Origin: Schizochytrium sp. CCTCC M209059
Lineage: Eukaryota; Sar; Bigyra; Thraustochytrida; Thraustochytriidae
Direction: 5' to 3'
NCBI GenBank assembly: GCA_000818945.1
Contig: KN805414.1
Location: 64,682-128,681 of the forward strand
DNA: 64,000 nucleotides
A program made the translations under genes and the position numbers. The notes beneath the pieces were generated by a model. It was not told the origin of the DNA. It saw nothing but the letters and a program-made list of their open reading frames with translations, and searched no databases. Shown here in pieces: positions 18,851-28,696 of this stretch; the first letter of the stretch is position 1; each line of letters starts with the position of its first letter.

Positions 18851-21412
18851 ATGGAAAGCCTTCAAGGAGGACTTTACTTTACGGGCGCAGGTATTGCTGC
18901 CGTCGGAGTGAATGCAACATCACCGACGGCCTCAAAGCGCGTCTCCAAAAAGCGGGCGCGAAGAGAAGGCGAACACCGAGATGATGCAAACGCACAAGAA
19001 AGCGGAGACTTTGTCTTGCCCAGACTCCTTCTCGCTGGCGAGGAACCGATTCTGGAACGTGACACACGCAACCGTATGCGCATAAGGAATGACTTTGTCA
19101 ATCTACACCAACTCACAATTTCCAACGCAAATGCACATGAGCCTGCTGCGAGTCTCCTCGCTAATGAAAATACTGAGACGCGCGGTGCAAGATCTTTTGC
19201 TCACGATGAAACAGAGCTCAATCAGGATAACAGCAAGGTATTTACGGGAGGGAGCAACAATGACGAGGATACGGACACAGAAGACGAAGGCCTTTTGGCT
19301 ATCAAGAAACGCACACCTCGCGTGCAGCGCACAGGACCTGGCAACCTCGGACGTATTGTCCGCGGCTTGCCGCGACTTCACGCTGATGTCGTCACTCGCC
19401 ATTGCGCGGTCCTCGATGAGCTTGGTCAAGTGCGTGTGCTTCAAGAGGCTCGTGTCGAACTTCGTGAGCGATTCGACGAAATCTTTATTTCACCCCTTCG
19501 CATGTATCTTATGAGGGCTTCTGACGCATATCAGGAGAGGCCCATGATGCCCTGTGCCAACAATGGCTTTCTTCTCGATAACTTTGATCACAAGCACGGA
19601 TATCGTGAGCCCATCCGCAACAGAGATCGTAACTGGTGGGAAGAAATGTGGACTGATCTCGCTCCCAGCCTCATTCCATACAAGAAGCGTCGCGCTGCAG
19701 AAGCAGCCGAGGCAAAAGCTCGAGAGGAGGCAAACACAAGCTCCAACGCCAAAGTGTACGCTGACGGCGTCCTCTTAAGCAAGCTCTTGCTCCTTCGACA
19801 GGGCGCTGTTCTCGGTACGCAGGCCATGGTTCTCTCCGTGTACGGTATGGGCATCGCGGGGCGAATTTTCATCAAACCTGCGCGTTTTCCTCGGCATGTG
19901 CGCATCGAAGCTTACTGTCCGCGCACGCGGCAGACCTATTCGCTCCGTGTCAATCTCAGCGACCTTGAAGAACTCTTTGCAGACCGCCCGCATCTGCTCG
20001 AGGTTGGCCACAAAAAGAGTCTCTGCCGCGCTCTTCTCGACATGGTGTACATGGACGAAGAGGTCATGCAGCTATGCATTGCGCGCAAGCGGCAACCTGA
20101 GCGGCGCCAAGTTCTCCAGTCTCGACGGCAGCGGCGTGAGGCACGTGCTCTCGAGCAGACACGTTTGGAACGCATCTCGCGTGGCGAAGACGTGGACGGT
20201 TTGCTTGCACAGGCTCGTGTCGGCACGGGAGAGTCGACTGGAGCTCGCAAAGGCAAGAGGAGGAAACCTTGGCTCCGACTCCAAGACCTCGTTCTCTCCA
20301 CGGTGATTCGCCTGTCTGGGTACAGGCTTGTTCTCACCGTCCACGCACCGGCACGTCGAAAAAACGTGCTCTTGATACGCGCATATGACCAGGAGACGTC
20401 GCGCATGTTCCAACTCATTGTAAGCTTGCGCGAACTTGGTCGTCGCCTTGGCGACCGCGCCAGCCCAGATCTGTGGGACGAGGCGCACCGTCGCTCCAAT
20501 TGCGAAGCCATGGTCCCGATGCTTTCGCTCAAGAGTCTCAATGTTACGGGGACCGAGATGGCTCTTGCGCTGCAGGATCGCGTGGGCATTGCGAGACCCG
20601 GTCTGGGCCTTGGGAAGCACGAGTCACGGCGTAACGCATGCGCCCCCGCGCCACTTCAACGCAGGTTTACGGCGCTTCCACCGGCAGCTCAAGACAGGAG
20701 CGAGGTCGCGCCGCTACCGGCTGGTGCCCGTGTGCGACAGAGTACGCTCTTGAGTCGACGTCGTACGACAATGACTGTAGACCGTGCGACTTCACGTCGG
20801 GATATTGGCCAGGGCCGTCTTCTGTGTCGACGTGTGCAAAGGATATCGCACGAGGCATGCATTGTCAGCTTTTTCGCGGGACGTGGCGATGCTGACCTCG
20901 TGTCTTGGATCATCTACGTGGTTCGGACGAGCGAGACACACAAGATTACTCTCGGCCGTCTTGAGCTCGAGGCTCTTTTAAAGCATCGTCCCGAGATTAT
21001 TGCCGAACAGCTTACTACGGATGCTTTGCGAGGCCGCGTATCGCGTCACGTGTTGTGCGATATTATGCTCACCGAGCGCATTTCTCTCGGGCCTGGTTGG
21101 ATTCCCGAGCTCGATCGCGTCGTGTACCGCAGGGGCCACCGATTACGAGCAACAGATGGAATTGCTAGCGCCCACGTGTACTGTGTTGTAAGTGTCCGAC
21201 GTGTGGATGCTTCCATGTTGGCATTTGACCTTTTTGAGCGCGCCTCGTGCGAGTCTTGCGAGTTTCGTTTTCCGGAGGAAGAAACTGCCATTATTCTTGA
21301 AGACCTTCGCACGCTGAGCGAACTCGAGAGGACTGTGCAGCTCGGGACCCTCATTGCATCTTTTCAGGTTAGTCGCGACATGAACGGACGTTTGCACGTT
21401 CGCGATGTGTGA
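18851..21412 (+). CDS. Uncharacterised 853-aa protein with four diverged modules
   Basis: I do not recognise a named domain. After a polar, acidic N-terminus (1-150) and a segment with NRDRNWWEEMW (about 255), the chain holds four modules of roughly 90-100 residues, at about 310-405, 476-575, 650-740 and 755-850. Each has a beta-rich core of the form VRIEAYCPRTRQTYSLRV, VLLIRAYDQETSRMFQLIV, or SWIIYVVRTSETHKITL, then a short helix with L..L...RP or a related pattern. The repeat is seen by eye and weak; fold assignment (possibly C2-like) is a guess. Linkers are Arg-rich. The start is ATG 18851 after AATAAC. No signal peptide or membrane span is seen. The gene converges on Hsp60. Confidence 0.75.
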   Translation: MESLQGGLYFTGAGIAAVGVNATSPTASKRVSKKRARREGEHRDDANAQESGDFVLPRLLLAGEEPILERDTRNRMRIRNDFVNLHQLTISNANAHEPAASLLANENTETRGARSFAHDETELNQDNSKVFTGGSNNDEDTDTEDEGLLAIKKRTPRVQRTGPGNLGRIVRGLPRLHADVVTRHCAVLDELGQVRVLQEARVELRERFDEIFISPLRMYLMRASDAYQERPMMPCANNGFLLDNFDHKHGYREPIRNRDRNWWEEMWTDLAPSLIPYKKRRAAEAAEAKAREEANTSSNAKVYADGVLLSKLLLLRQGAVLGTQAMVLSVYGMGIAGRIFIKPARFPRHVRIEAYCPRTRQTYSLRVNLSDLEELFADRPHLLEVGHKKSLCRALLDMVYMDEEVMQLCIARKRQPERRQVLQSRRQRREARALEQTRLERISRGEDVDGLLAQARVGTGESTGARKGKRRKPWLRLQDLVLSTVIRLSGYRLVLTVHAPARRKNVLLIRAYDQETSRMFQLIVSLRELGRRLGDRASPDLWDEAHRRSNCEAMVPMLSLKSLNVTGTEMALALQDRVGIARPGLGLGKHESRRNACAPAPLQRRFTALPPAAQDRSEVAPLPAGARVRQSTLLSRRRTTMTVDRATSRRDIGQGRLLCRRVQRISHEACIVSFFAGRGDADLVSWIIYVVRTSETHKITLGRLELEALLKHRPEIIAEQLTTDALRGRVSRHVLCDIMLTERISLGPGWIPELDRVVYRRGHRLRATDGIASAHVYCVVSVRRVDASMLAFDLFERASCESCEFRFPEEETAIILEDLRTLSELERTVQLGTLIASFQVSRDMNGRLHVRDV

Positions 21413-22266
21413 TTCTAGAAGTTGGAAAGAGTGGGCATGAATGTACGAATGTTGTTGACGATATCATGTTGGATCAGAGCACACTTTGACAAAACGTACA
21501 AGAATTTCCGCTTCGTGGCTAGCACGAAACGGAAAGGTGATATATAACGCAAGTGTCTCGCTGCTACTCGGATTGCTTGCGGACTACACGAGAAGATCCG
21601 CGCCAGATACTACGCCGAACGGACAGGTGGACGTCTGCGACCGCTACAAGAGAACAGGAAGAGAAACGGCCAGCTGGGCGCATTTGGAGATGCTCCAATG
21701 GCTTCATCTTGGAAACAAGAACAAGATCGCGGACGCATGTATACACGTACGTCCGACAAGATGATCATGGGACATCAAGAAGCGTCAACGACGTGTAACC
21801 ATGCATGCAAGAGGCTGATTGATTGGATAACCATACACAGGTATGTGAGCAAAGGACAATATTTATGTAGGATACCGTCAATCTCAGGCGGGGGCAGGTG
21901 GCGCAAAAGGTCAGTCAGAAAAAAGCGCACGGCCTAGCAACGCATCAAGCTGACAGGATCAAGCGACTTGCTTCCGTACAGATAGACGTAAATACCATCA
22001 TCTTCATCTTCTTCATCATCTTGCAGCAGCAGCCAATCGACAGAAGCTTGCGCGCCATTCGAAACTCGAATGTCGAAGATGTAAATGTGATTTGAACGAC
22101 GAGCACAATGGCATTGATGTTGTTTTGTTGGATGGAAGAGGGGAAGTGGTGAGAGCGGGACTTTGTCGAGACGGGAAGGGGAGATAAAACAGGTGAGCAG
22201 ACCCGTCACAGGACCGTCTGCCTGCCCATCTGCTTAATCAGAAATGGTTGGCGCAGATGGGCGAGT
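21413..22266. other. Convergent intergenic region
   Basis: 3' flanks of the 853-aa gene and Hsp60. Open frames here are short and without signatures. No gene recognised. Confidence 0.5.
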
Positions 22267-24394
22267 TTACATCATGCCGCCCATGCCACCCATACCGCCC
22301 ATGCCACCCATGCCGCCAGCGGCACCGTCGTCCTTCTTGGGGAGCTCGTAGACGATGGCCTCGGTGGTGGTGAGGAGGCTCGACACGCTCGAGGCGTCGA
22401 GGAGAGCAGCCTTGGTGACGAGAACAGGGTCGATGATACCGGCGCTGATCATATTGGTGTAGATGTCGTTCTGGGCGTCGTAGCCAACCTGGAAGTCAGC
22501 CTCGTCGAGGAGCTTGCCGACGATAACGGCGCCCTCGATGCCGGCGTTGTCAGCGATGGTGCGGGCCGGGATGACGATGGCCTTCTGTACAATGCCGACG
22601 CCGATCTTCTGGTCGACGTTCTCAGTCTGCTCGACGAGCTGGGTGAGAGCCTTGGAGGCGTGGAGGAGAGCAGCACCACCACCGGCGACGATGCCCGCGG
22701 TAGCGGCGGCCTTGGTGGCGGCAAGAGCATCGACAGTGCGGTCCTTCTTCTCGCCGACCTCGGCCTCGCTGGCGCCACCGACCTTAATGACGGCGATACC
22801 GCCAGAGAGCTTGGCAAGGCGCTCCTGAAGCTTCTCCTTCTCGTACTCGGAGGTGGTGTTCTGGATAGAGGCCTGGAGAAGCTCGACGCGCTCCTCGATG
22901 TCAGCCTTGTTGCCAGCGCCGTCAAGGACGATGGTGTCATCCTTGCTGACGGTGACCTTCTTGGCCTCACCGAGCATATCGAGCTCAGCGTTCTCGAGCT
23001 TGAGGCCGACATCCTGGGAGATGACCTGGCCACCAGTGAGGATGGCAAGATCCTGAAGGTTGGCCTTGCGGTTCTCGCCAAAGCCGGGGGCCTTGACGGC
23101 GCAGACCTTGAGGCCACCACGGAGCTTGTTCACGACAAGAGTGGCGAGGGCCTCACCCTCGACGTCCTCAGCGACGATGAGGAGGGGGCGCGAGTCCTTG
23201 ACGGTCTGCTCGAGGATGGGGACGAGCGACTGAAGGTTCGAGACTTTGCCCTCGTAGAAGAGGATGCGAGCGTTATCGAACTCGCACTTCTGGGTCTTGG
23301 GGTCGGTCAGGAAGTACGGCGAGATGTAGCCGCGGTCGAAGCGCATACCCTCGACAACCTCGAGCTCGTCCTCCATGGTCTTGCCGTCCTGGCAAGTGAT
23401 GACACCCTCCTTGCCGACGCGCTCCATGGCAGTGGCAATGAGGTTACCGACGTGGGTGTCGCCGTTGGCCGAAATGGTGGCGACCTGCTCGATCTCCTCA
23501 CGCGACGAGATGGGCTTGCTCATCTCGTCAAGCTTGGCGGTGACGACCTCGACGGCAGCCTGGATACCGCGGCGAAGGTCCATGGGGTTGTAGCCGGCGG
23601 CGACAGCCTTGCAGCCCTCCTTGAAGATGGCGCGCGCGAGCACGGTCGAGGTGGTGGTACCATCGCCGGCAATGTCGTTGGTCTTGCTGGCAACCTGCGA
23701 TCGATCAGAAAGATCGGGAAAGAGAAGAAAGAAAAGTCAGTGAATCGTTGTCTTGGCTCCGAGGATGAGATGGGCAAAAAAAGAGAGAAAAAGAGAGGGA
23801 GAACGAGAACAAAGGTTTCCGGAGAGCGAGGGTTTATCTCTCGATCGAGTGCGCTCAGACATCCAAGGAATGGATATTGTCCAGCATTGCAGGACCTTGC
23901 GCGGCGAAGCGCAAGACCGCTTTGGGGGTTCAACTGCGATTGTGAGACGTAACTTTTATCATCAATGCGCAACCCTTGTCTCGCCGGAAACCTTGACTCT
24001 TTCGAATATCTCTCATACTCTCTCTCTCTCGTTTCGTGCTCATCGATAAGAATGCGCTGCGCAAGACATGTGCATTCTTTGTCAAGAAAAGACGTACCTG
24101 GCGAACGAGGAGAGCACCGAGGTTCTCGATGGGGTCCTCGAACTCGATGGCCTTGGCCACGGTGACACCGTCCTTGGTGACCTTGGGGGCACCAAAGCTC
24201 TGCTCGATGACAACGTTGCGGCCCTTGGGGCCGAGGGTCACCTGCACGGTGTCGGCAAGGCGCTCAACACCGGCAAGCATGCCAGTGCGGGCATCGACGC
24301 CAAACTTGACGTCCTTGGCGAAGCCGCGGACCTGGACCTTGCTGCCGGCGCGGGCAGCGAGGGAGCCGCTACGGGCGAGCGCGGAGCGGAACAT
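22267..24394 (-). CDS. HSP60: Mitochondrial chaperonin Hsp60 (Cpn60), two exons
   Basis: Folds imported proteins in the mitochondrial matrix as a tetradecamer with Hsp10. Exon 1 is 24098-24394 and exon 2 is 22267-23694; the 403-nt intron has donor GTACGT and acceptor CGCAG. Splicing after CAG joins LLVRQ to VASKTNDIAGDGTTT, matching the conserved VANKTNEEAGDGTTT. The product is 574 aa. It has an Arg/Ala/Ser-rich presequence ending near RGFAKDVKFG, then TVQVTLGPKGRNVVIEQSFG, the ATP-binding GDGTTT, and the characteristic Gly-Gly-Met tail. This is the normal length for the family. The intron sits early, as in RPL5. Confidence 0.97.
23695..24097 (-). other. HSP60: Hsp60 intron
   Basis: 403-nt GT...AG intron (GTACGT donor, GATCGCAG acceptor on the minus strand), phase 0 between codons 99 and 100. 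Confidence 0.92.
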
Positions 24395-26163
24395 AGTGCT
24401 TTGTGGGCTTTCCTGCTTTCGCGAGGCTTGATCTCAGCTGTTTGATTGGTTGGGTTGTTTTTTCCGTCCAAAGTTAGTCAATCTTTTCCATCCATTCATC
24501 CGTCCGGATCCACCCATCAATCAAGCGGGCAGGACAGGACCCGCTCCATCTCGCCTTCGCGTGCAGAACAAGACACGCGCGCGACGGAATGGAGAGCGAG
24601 GCGCGGCGGGCGCGGCGGCGGCGGCAGGTAGACAGAGGCTGCGGCGGCCTGGCGCGCGCGGGAGTCGGCCTCGCGCGCGGTCGGGCCGCGTGGATGGCGC
24701 GTCGCGGCCAGCCAGCCAGCCAGTCGTCCGTCCATCCAGCCAGCCAGCCAGCCAGCCAGCCGTCGCTCTCGTATCCATCCCAGCCACGCGCCGCGAGCGC
24801 GCGAAGAGGACTCGCGCGGGGGCGAGGCTCGGGGCGTCTTGGTGGCGGGCGGGCGGGTAGGCGGGCGGGCGCGAGAGTCGCTCTCGCGCGCGCGCATCGG
24901 ATGCGCAACGTACCTTGGGTCGCGTTTGGGGTCTGTCGCGTTGGATTTGAAATTTGAAATGAAAGAAATCCGGAGAGGAGGCGAGAAAGGACGGGCACGG
25001 TCGTGCGCAACACAAGAATAGCGCGCGGACACACAAGGGAATCGGCGCGGCAAAGGGTCGAAAGCCGCGGCGCAAGGGGAAAGAAAAGGCCGCCCGCCCG
25101 GGAAAGAAAAGGAGCGCGGGCGCGCGGAAGCCATGTTTGCAACCGCGATAGCGCGGTTGCGGCGGCGGCGCGCAAGTAGAGAATGCGCCGCCGCAAGTGC
25201 GGTATTGGTCGCCCGGGATTGAGTGGTCGGCAGCCGCACCTTCGAGAAAGCCGCGTAGCCGCCTTAAAGCGCCCACACAGAAACCCGCAAAAGCAACGCA
25301 ACTTCACGCCGCGGCGAACACGGAAAAGCAGGCGCGCCGCGGCGGCTTTAAGGCGGGACCCATTTTCGCGAAGGCCTGTCTGCCTGCCGCGGAGAAAGAG
25401 AGAGAGTGAGAGAGTGAGAGAGAGAGAGAGTCGGAGGGCGCGAGAGACCGGTGTTCCCGTTCTCGCGCAGGGAAGGCATCCGGAAGGTGTGTACTGGGCC
25501 TGCCGCGAGGCAAGATCCCGAGATCGGAGACGCGAGAGACGCGAGAGGTCGGCTATGCTCGCTCGATGCCGGCGAATGCTCGATTGCGCGCGGCAGCAGA
25601 GAAGGCAGCAAGAAGGGTCTCGGAGAACCGGCTGCGACCTTGAAGGCCCCGGCGAAGATAAAGTTGTGTGATTGATTCACAGGTCGAAGGTCGAGCAGAA
25701 CGACAATATCGACTGCCAGAAGGAGGAGGAGGAGGAGGAGGAGACAAAGGTCGACGTCAGCGCGTGTGGCGAAGGCGAGATTGTGAAGCGAGGACGGCAA
25801 CAGCTTGACACCGCGAGGAGCAAACAAGCAGGGCGAGGACCAGAACTTCGTCGGCTTGTGAGGGACAGAGAGCTTGAAGGAGGAGCTCACAAAAGTAGTA
25901 CGTACGTAACAAGATTGCGGCGGGCTCGAAGCTCTCGCAGCAAAAGCATATACCACGGACTTGCCGCGGTGCCGCTGCCGCTGCCGCTGCCGCTGCTGCT
26001 CGCTCACGCACGCGCGGGTTCAGTCACAGGTGCCGGGCGTCTCACAGCAAGAACGCGACGCTTTGGCCTCGCCGCGGCGCAGCGCGCTGTCGGAGCGCAA
26101 GGTGCTGTGCCTCGGCAACTCGCGGCTCTCGACCCGAAGCAGCCATTTGCAGGCGCGCGCAGA
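24395..26163. other. Divergent GC-rich intergenic region
   Basis: Promoter region for Hsp60 (-) and the reductase gene (+). It contains CCAG tetranucleotide runs (about 24709-24762), a GA-rich tract (about 25389-25430) and very high GC. The stretch just upstream of 26164 encodes, in frame, an Arg/Ala-rich peptide resembling a mitochondrial presequence, but without an ATG. A spliced leader exon is possible. Confidence 0.45.
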
Positions 26164-28194
26164 ATGGTGCACGTTATCGATGGCGAGGTCAAGCCCGGCC
26201 ACTTTCCACGCAAGTCCGACTCGTACGAGCGAAGGACAGCCGCTTTCAAAATTGACGAGATTCCCGCCGAAGACGACCAAGATGCTCGCATCGAAGCAAC
26301 CCAGGACCGCTACCATCTCATCGTCTGTGCCGCTTGCCCCTGGGCGCACCGCACCCTGCTGGTGCGCGCCGTCAAAGACCTTACGAACATCTCCGTGTCC
26401 GTGGTGTCCCCCTTTCTCGACGATGAAACCGGCTGGGCCTTTGCAAGCGAGGATGTCGCCGCGCAATACAAAGATAGCGCGCTGCCACCGACGAGAGACC
26501 TTGCGTCGGGCGAGGACTTCTCCTACCTTCACCAGCTGTACACCAACGTGGACCCCGAGTACACGGGCAACGTGACAACGCCCGTGCTCTACGATAAAGT
26601 CGAGGAGAAAATCGTCAGCAACGAATCCTGGGACATTGTGCGTTATCTCGACCGCGCTTTCAAGCCCGGTCCCGATGCCGTGCCCGGTTTGTCGGAGGCT
26701 CTCTACCCAGATGACGAAGCGCAAGACATCGACAGTCTCGCTACATGGATACAAGACGAGCTTAATAACGGCGTCTACAAGTGCGGACTCGCCAAGAGCC
26801 AACGCGCATACGAGGTAGCCCTGGACGGTGTCTTTGCTTGCCTTGACGAACTCGAGGACCATCTTGCCGCAAATCGCTATCTCTGTGGCCGCGACGACCA
26901 ACCGTCCCTCGCGGACTTGCAGCTTTTGCCCACGTTGCTTCGCTTTGACGACGTTTACCACATTCTCTTCAAGGCCGCACGCCGGCGCCTCTCGTCCTAT
27001 CGAAACCTCTTTGCCTACGCGCGCGATCTCTACCAAGTGCCGGCCATCCGCGCGACGGTCGACTTTGCGCAGTGCAAAGACCACTATTACACGCACTTTG
27101 TCTCTGCGAACCCAAAGCAGATTGTGCCTATTGGCTCAGTAGCCAAGAGCTTTGACCGCCCACACGACCGGGATCGTTTTGTAAGGCAGCGACGCGACAG
27201 TGACACCGACGAGGCCAGAGCGCAAAAAGCTTCGCAAGATGATCAAACCAACAAGGATTCCCGCAAGGCAAAGGGAGAGTTCGTTCGCGGTGTCTCGGGC
27301 CACCGCAGGATTATCACACCCGATGGCGAGGGTGAAGGGGAGCTCCCTGCCGAGGCTGGCCGCTACCATCTTTATATCGCCAACAACTGCCCGTGGTGCC
27401 ATCGCACCATGATGGCTCGTGCAATCCTCGGCCTCGAAGACGTTATCTCTGTTGATGTTCTCTTTTACCGCCGCGACGAAGAGTACGGCTGGCAGTTCCT
27501 TCCCGATGAAGACGGTCTGCGCGATTTCGAGATCGAGCGTCGCAAGGAGCTCCTCGATGGACAGGTCAGCACCGAGGACTCCATCAATGGTCTCAGCTAT
27601 GCGCCCGAGATCTATCAGATGTTCGGTTCCAAGGAACGATCTGTTCCCATTCTCTTTGACAAGCAGGCCAACGAGATTGTCAACAATGAGTCCTCGGAAA
27701 TTGTACGCATGTTTGCGCTCGGCTTCAAGGCGTTTCACCGCGACGGTGCCCCCGACTTGTACCCTGCGGCGCTTGCCGACGAGATCGACGAGCTCAACGC
27801 GTGGATCTATCCGGACATCAACAATGGCGCTTATCGCGCTGGTTTCAGCAGCGACCCCAAGGCCTATGAGGACGCCTTTTACAAGTATTTCGCGGCCTTT
27901 GATCGTCTCGAGGACATTCTCAGGGACCGACGATTCCTCACTGGCGAGCATCCGACCGAGGCGGACGTTCGACTTCTTCCCACAATCGTACGTCACGATC
28001 CGGTGTACTACTCGCGCATGAAGTTGAATGACCGCATGGTACTGGACAGTCCGCATCTTTATCGTTGGCTTCAGGACATGCTCCGTATTCCTGGTGTCCT
28101 CGAGGCCACCAACATTGATCATTGCATTCTCGGCTACTTTGGACGGACAGGTAATGCCCTTGTTCCTCCCCGTCCCCACGATAACTGGTACTAA
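26164..28194 (+). CDS. Fused double glutathionyl-hydroquinone reductase (xi-class GST)
   Basis: Reduces S-glutathionyl-hydroquinones using glutathione. The 676-aa chain is two complete xi-class GST copies (single-domain members are about 320-370 aa). Copy 1 (about 1-335) has CAACPWAHR with catalytic Cys58, then NNGVYKCGLA, SLADLQLLPTLLRFD and DHYYTHFVSANPKQI. Copy 2 (about 370-676) has NNCPWCHR with Cys409 and an extra Cys412, NNESSEIVRMF, NNGAYRAGF, and TEADVRLLPTIVRHD. A charged linker rich in Arg/Asp/Lys separates them. Copy 1 keeps the family CPWA; copy 2 has CPWC, which resembles a redox dithiol. The start is the first ATG, just before FPRKSDSYERR. The frame is open upstream to a TTG at 25672, so a longer spliced leader cannot be excluded. 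Confidence 0.88.
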   Translation: MVHVIDGEVKPGHFPRKSDSYERRTAAFKIDEIPAEDDQDARIEATQDRYHLIVCAACPWAHRTLLVRAVKDLTNISVSVVSPFLDDETGWAFASEDVAAQYKDSALPPTRDLASGEDFSYLHQLYTNVDPEYTGNVTTPVLYDKVEEKIVSNESWDIVRYLDRAFKPGPDAVPGLSEALYPDDEAQDIDSLATWIQDELNNGVYKCGLAKSQRAYEVALDGVFACLDELEDHLAANRYLCGRDDQPSLADLQLLPTLLRFDDVYHILFKAARRRLSSYRNLFAYARDLYQVPAIRATVDFAQCKDHYYTHFVSANPKQIVPIGSVAKSFDRPHDRDRFVRQRRDSDTDEARAQKASQDDQTNKDSRKAKGEFVRGVSGHRRIITPDGEGEGELPAEAGRYHLYIANNCPWCHRTMMARAILGLEDVISVDVLFYRRDEEYGWQFLPDEDGLRDFEIERRKELLDGQVSTEDSINGLSYAPEIYQMFGSKERSVPILFDKQANEIVNNESSEIVRMFALGFKAFHRDGAPDLYPAALADEIDELNAWIYPDINNGAYRAGFSSDPKAYEDAFYKYFAAFDRLEDILRDRRFLTGEHPTEADVRLLPTIVRHDPVYYSRMKLNDRMVLDSPHLYRWLQDMLRIPGVLEATNIDHCILGYFGRTGNALVPPRPHDNWY

Positions 28195-28696
28195 GTCCTA
28201 AAAGTTGACAAAAGGTTCACTTTTTCTTCGACCTCGGCGTTTTTCTTTTTGATGCAGTTGTTGTTGTTCGTGTCGTCGTGGTGGTGAGTGATGGTGGCGA
28301 GTTTCATTCGTCATGGATGAGAGAAGGAGGGAAAACACAGCTGAATATAACCCTTTCACAACATGTTCCGAGGCCTATCCACATGTTTGCCTGGAACGCA
28401 CGACTCCATGTTGATTCTTGCAATCCGAGTCCACCTCTGCGAAACGGATGAAATTAGATCAAGAACGGCATTCGAATTGCAATACAAAATCCTCACGTCA
28501 CTCCGTGGGGACACTGAACTGTAACATTGAGGACCTTGTTGGAGACCCTCTCGATCTTTCTTACCCTTGTTAACTTGGCGCGAGTTGGTTGCTTGGAAGA
28601 AAAAAAAAACCGTTTCGAAGAATGTCAAGTTGAACTTGAACTTCGCACAATCTTCGATTTTTGAGAGCAAGAATCGCGCGACGCGCGCCAGCAGCC
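28195..28696. other. Intergenic region between two plus-strand genes
   Basis: 3' flank of the reductase gene and promoter of the next gene. No other feature seen. Confidence 0.5.

Noticed and set aside
25365..25372. TTCGCGAA as a heat-shock element for Hsp60
   Set aside because: Almost 1 kb from the Hsp60 start in very GC-rich DNA; the closer TTCGCGAG at 24418 has a mismatch.
25672..26163. Upstream in-frame extension of the reductase gene to a TTG
   Set aside because: No ATG and Arg/Lys-rich low-complexity content; the part just before 26164 looks presequence-like but would need a spliced exon.
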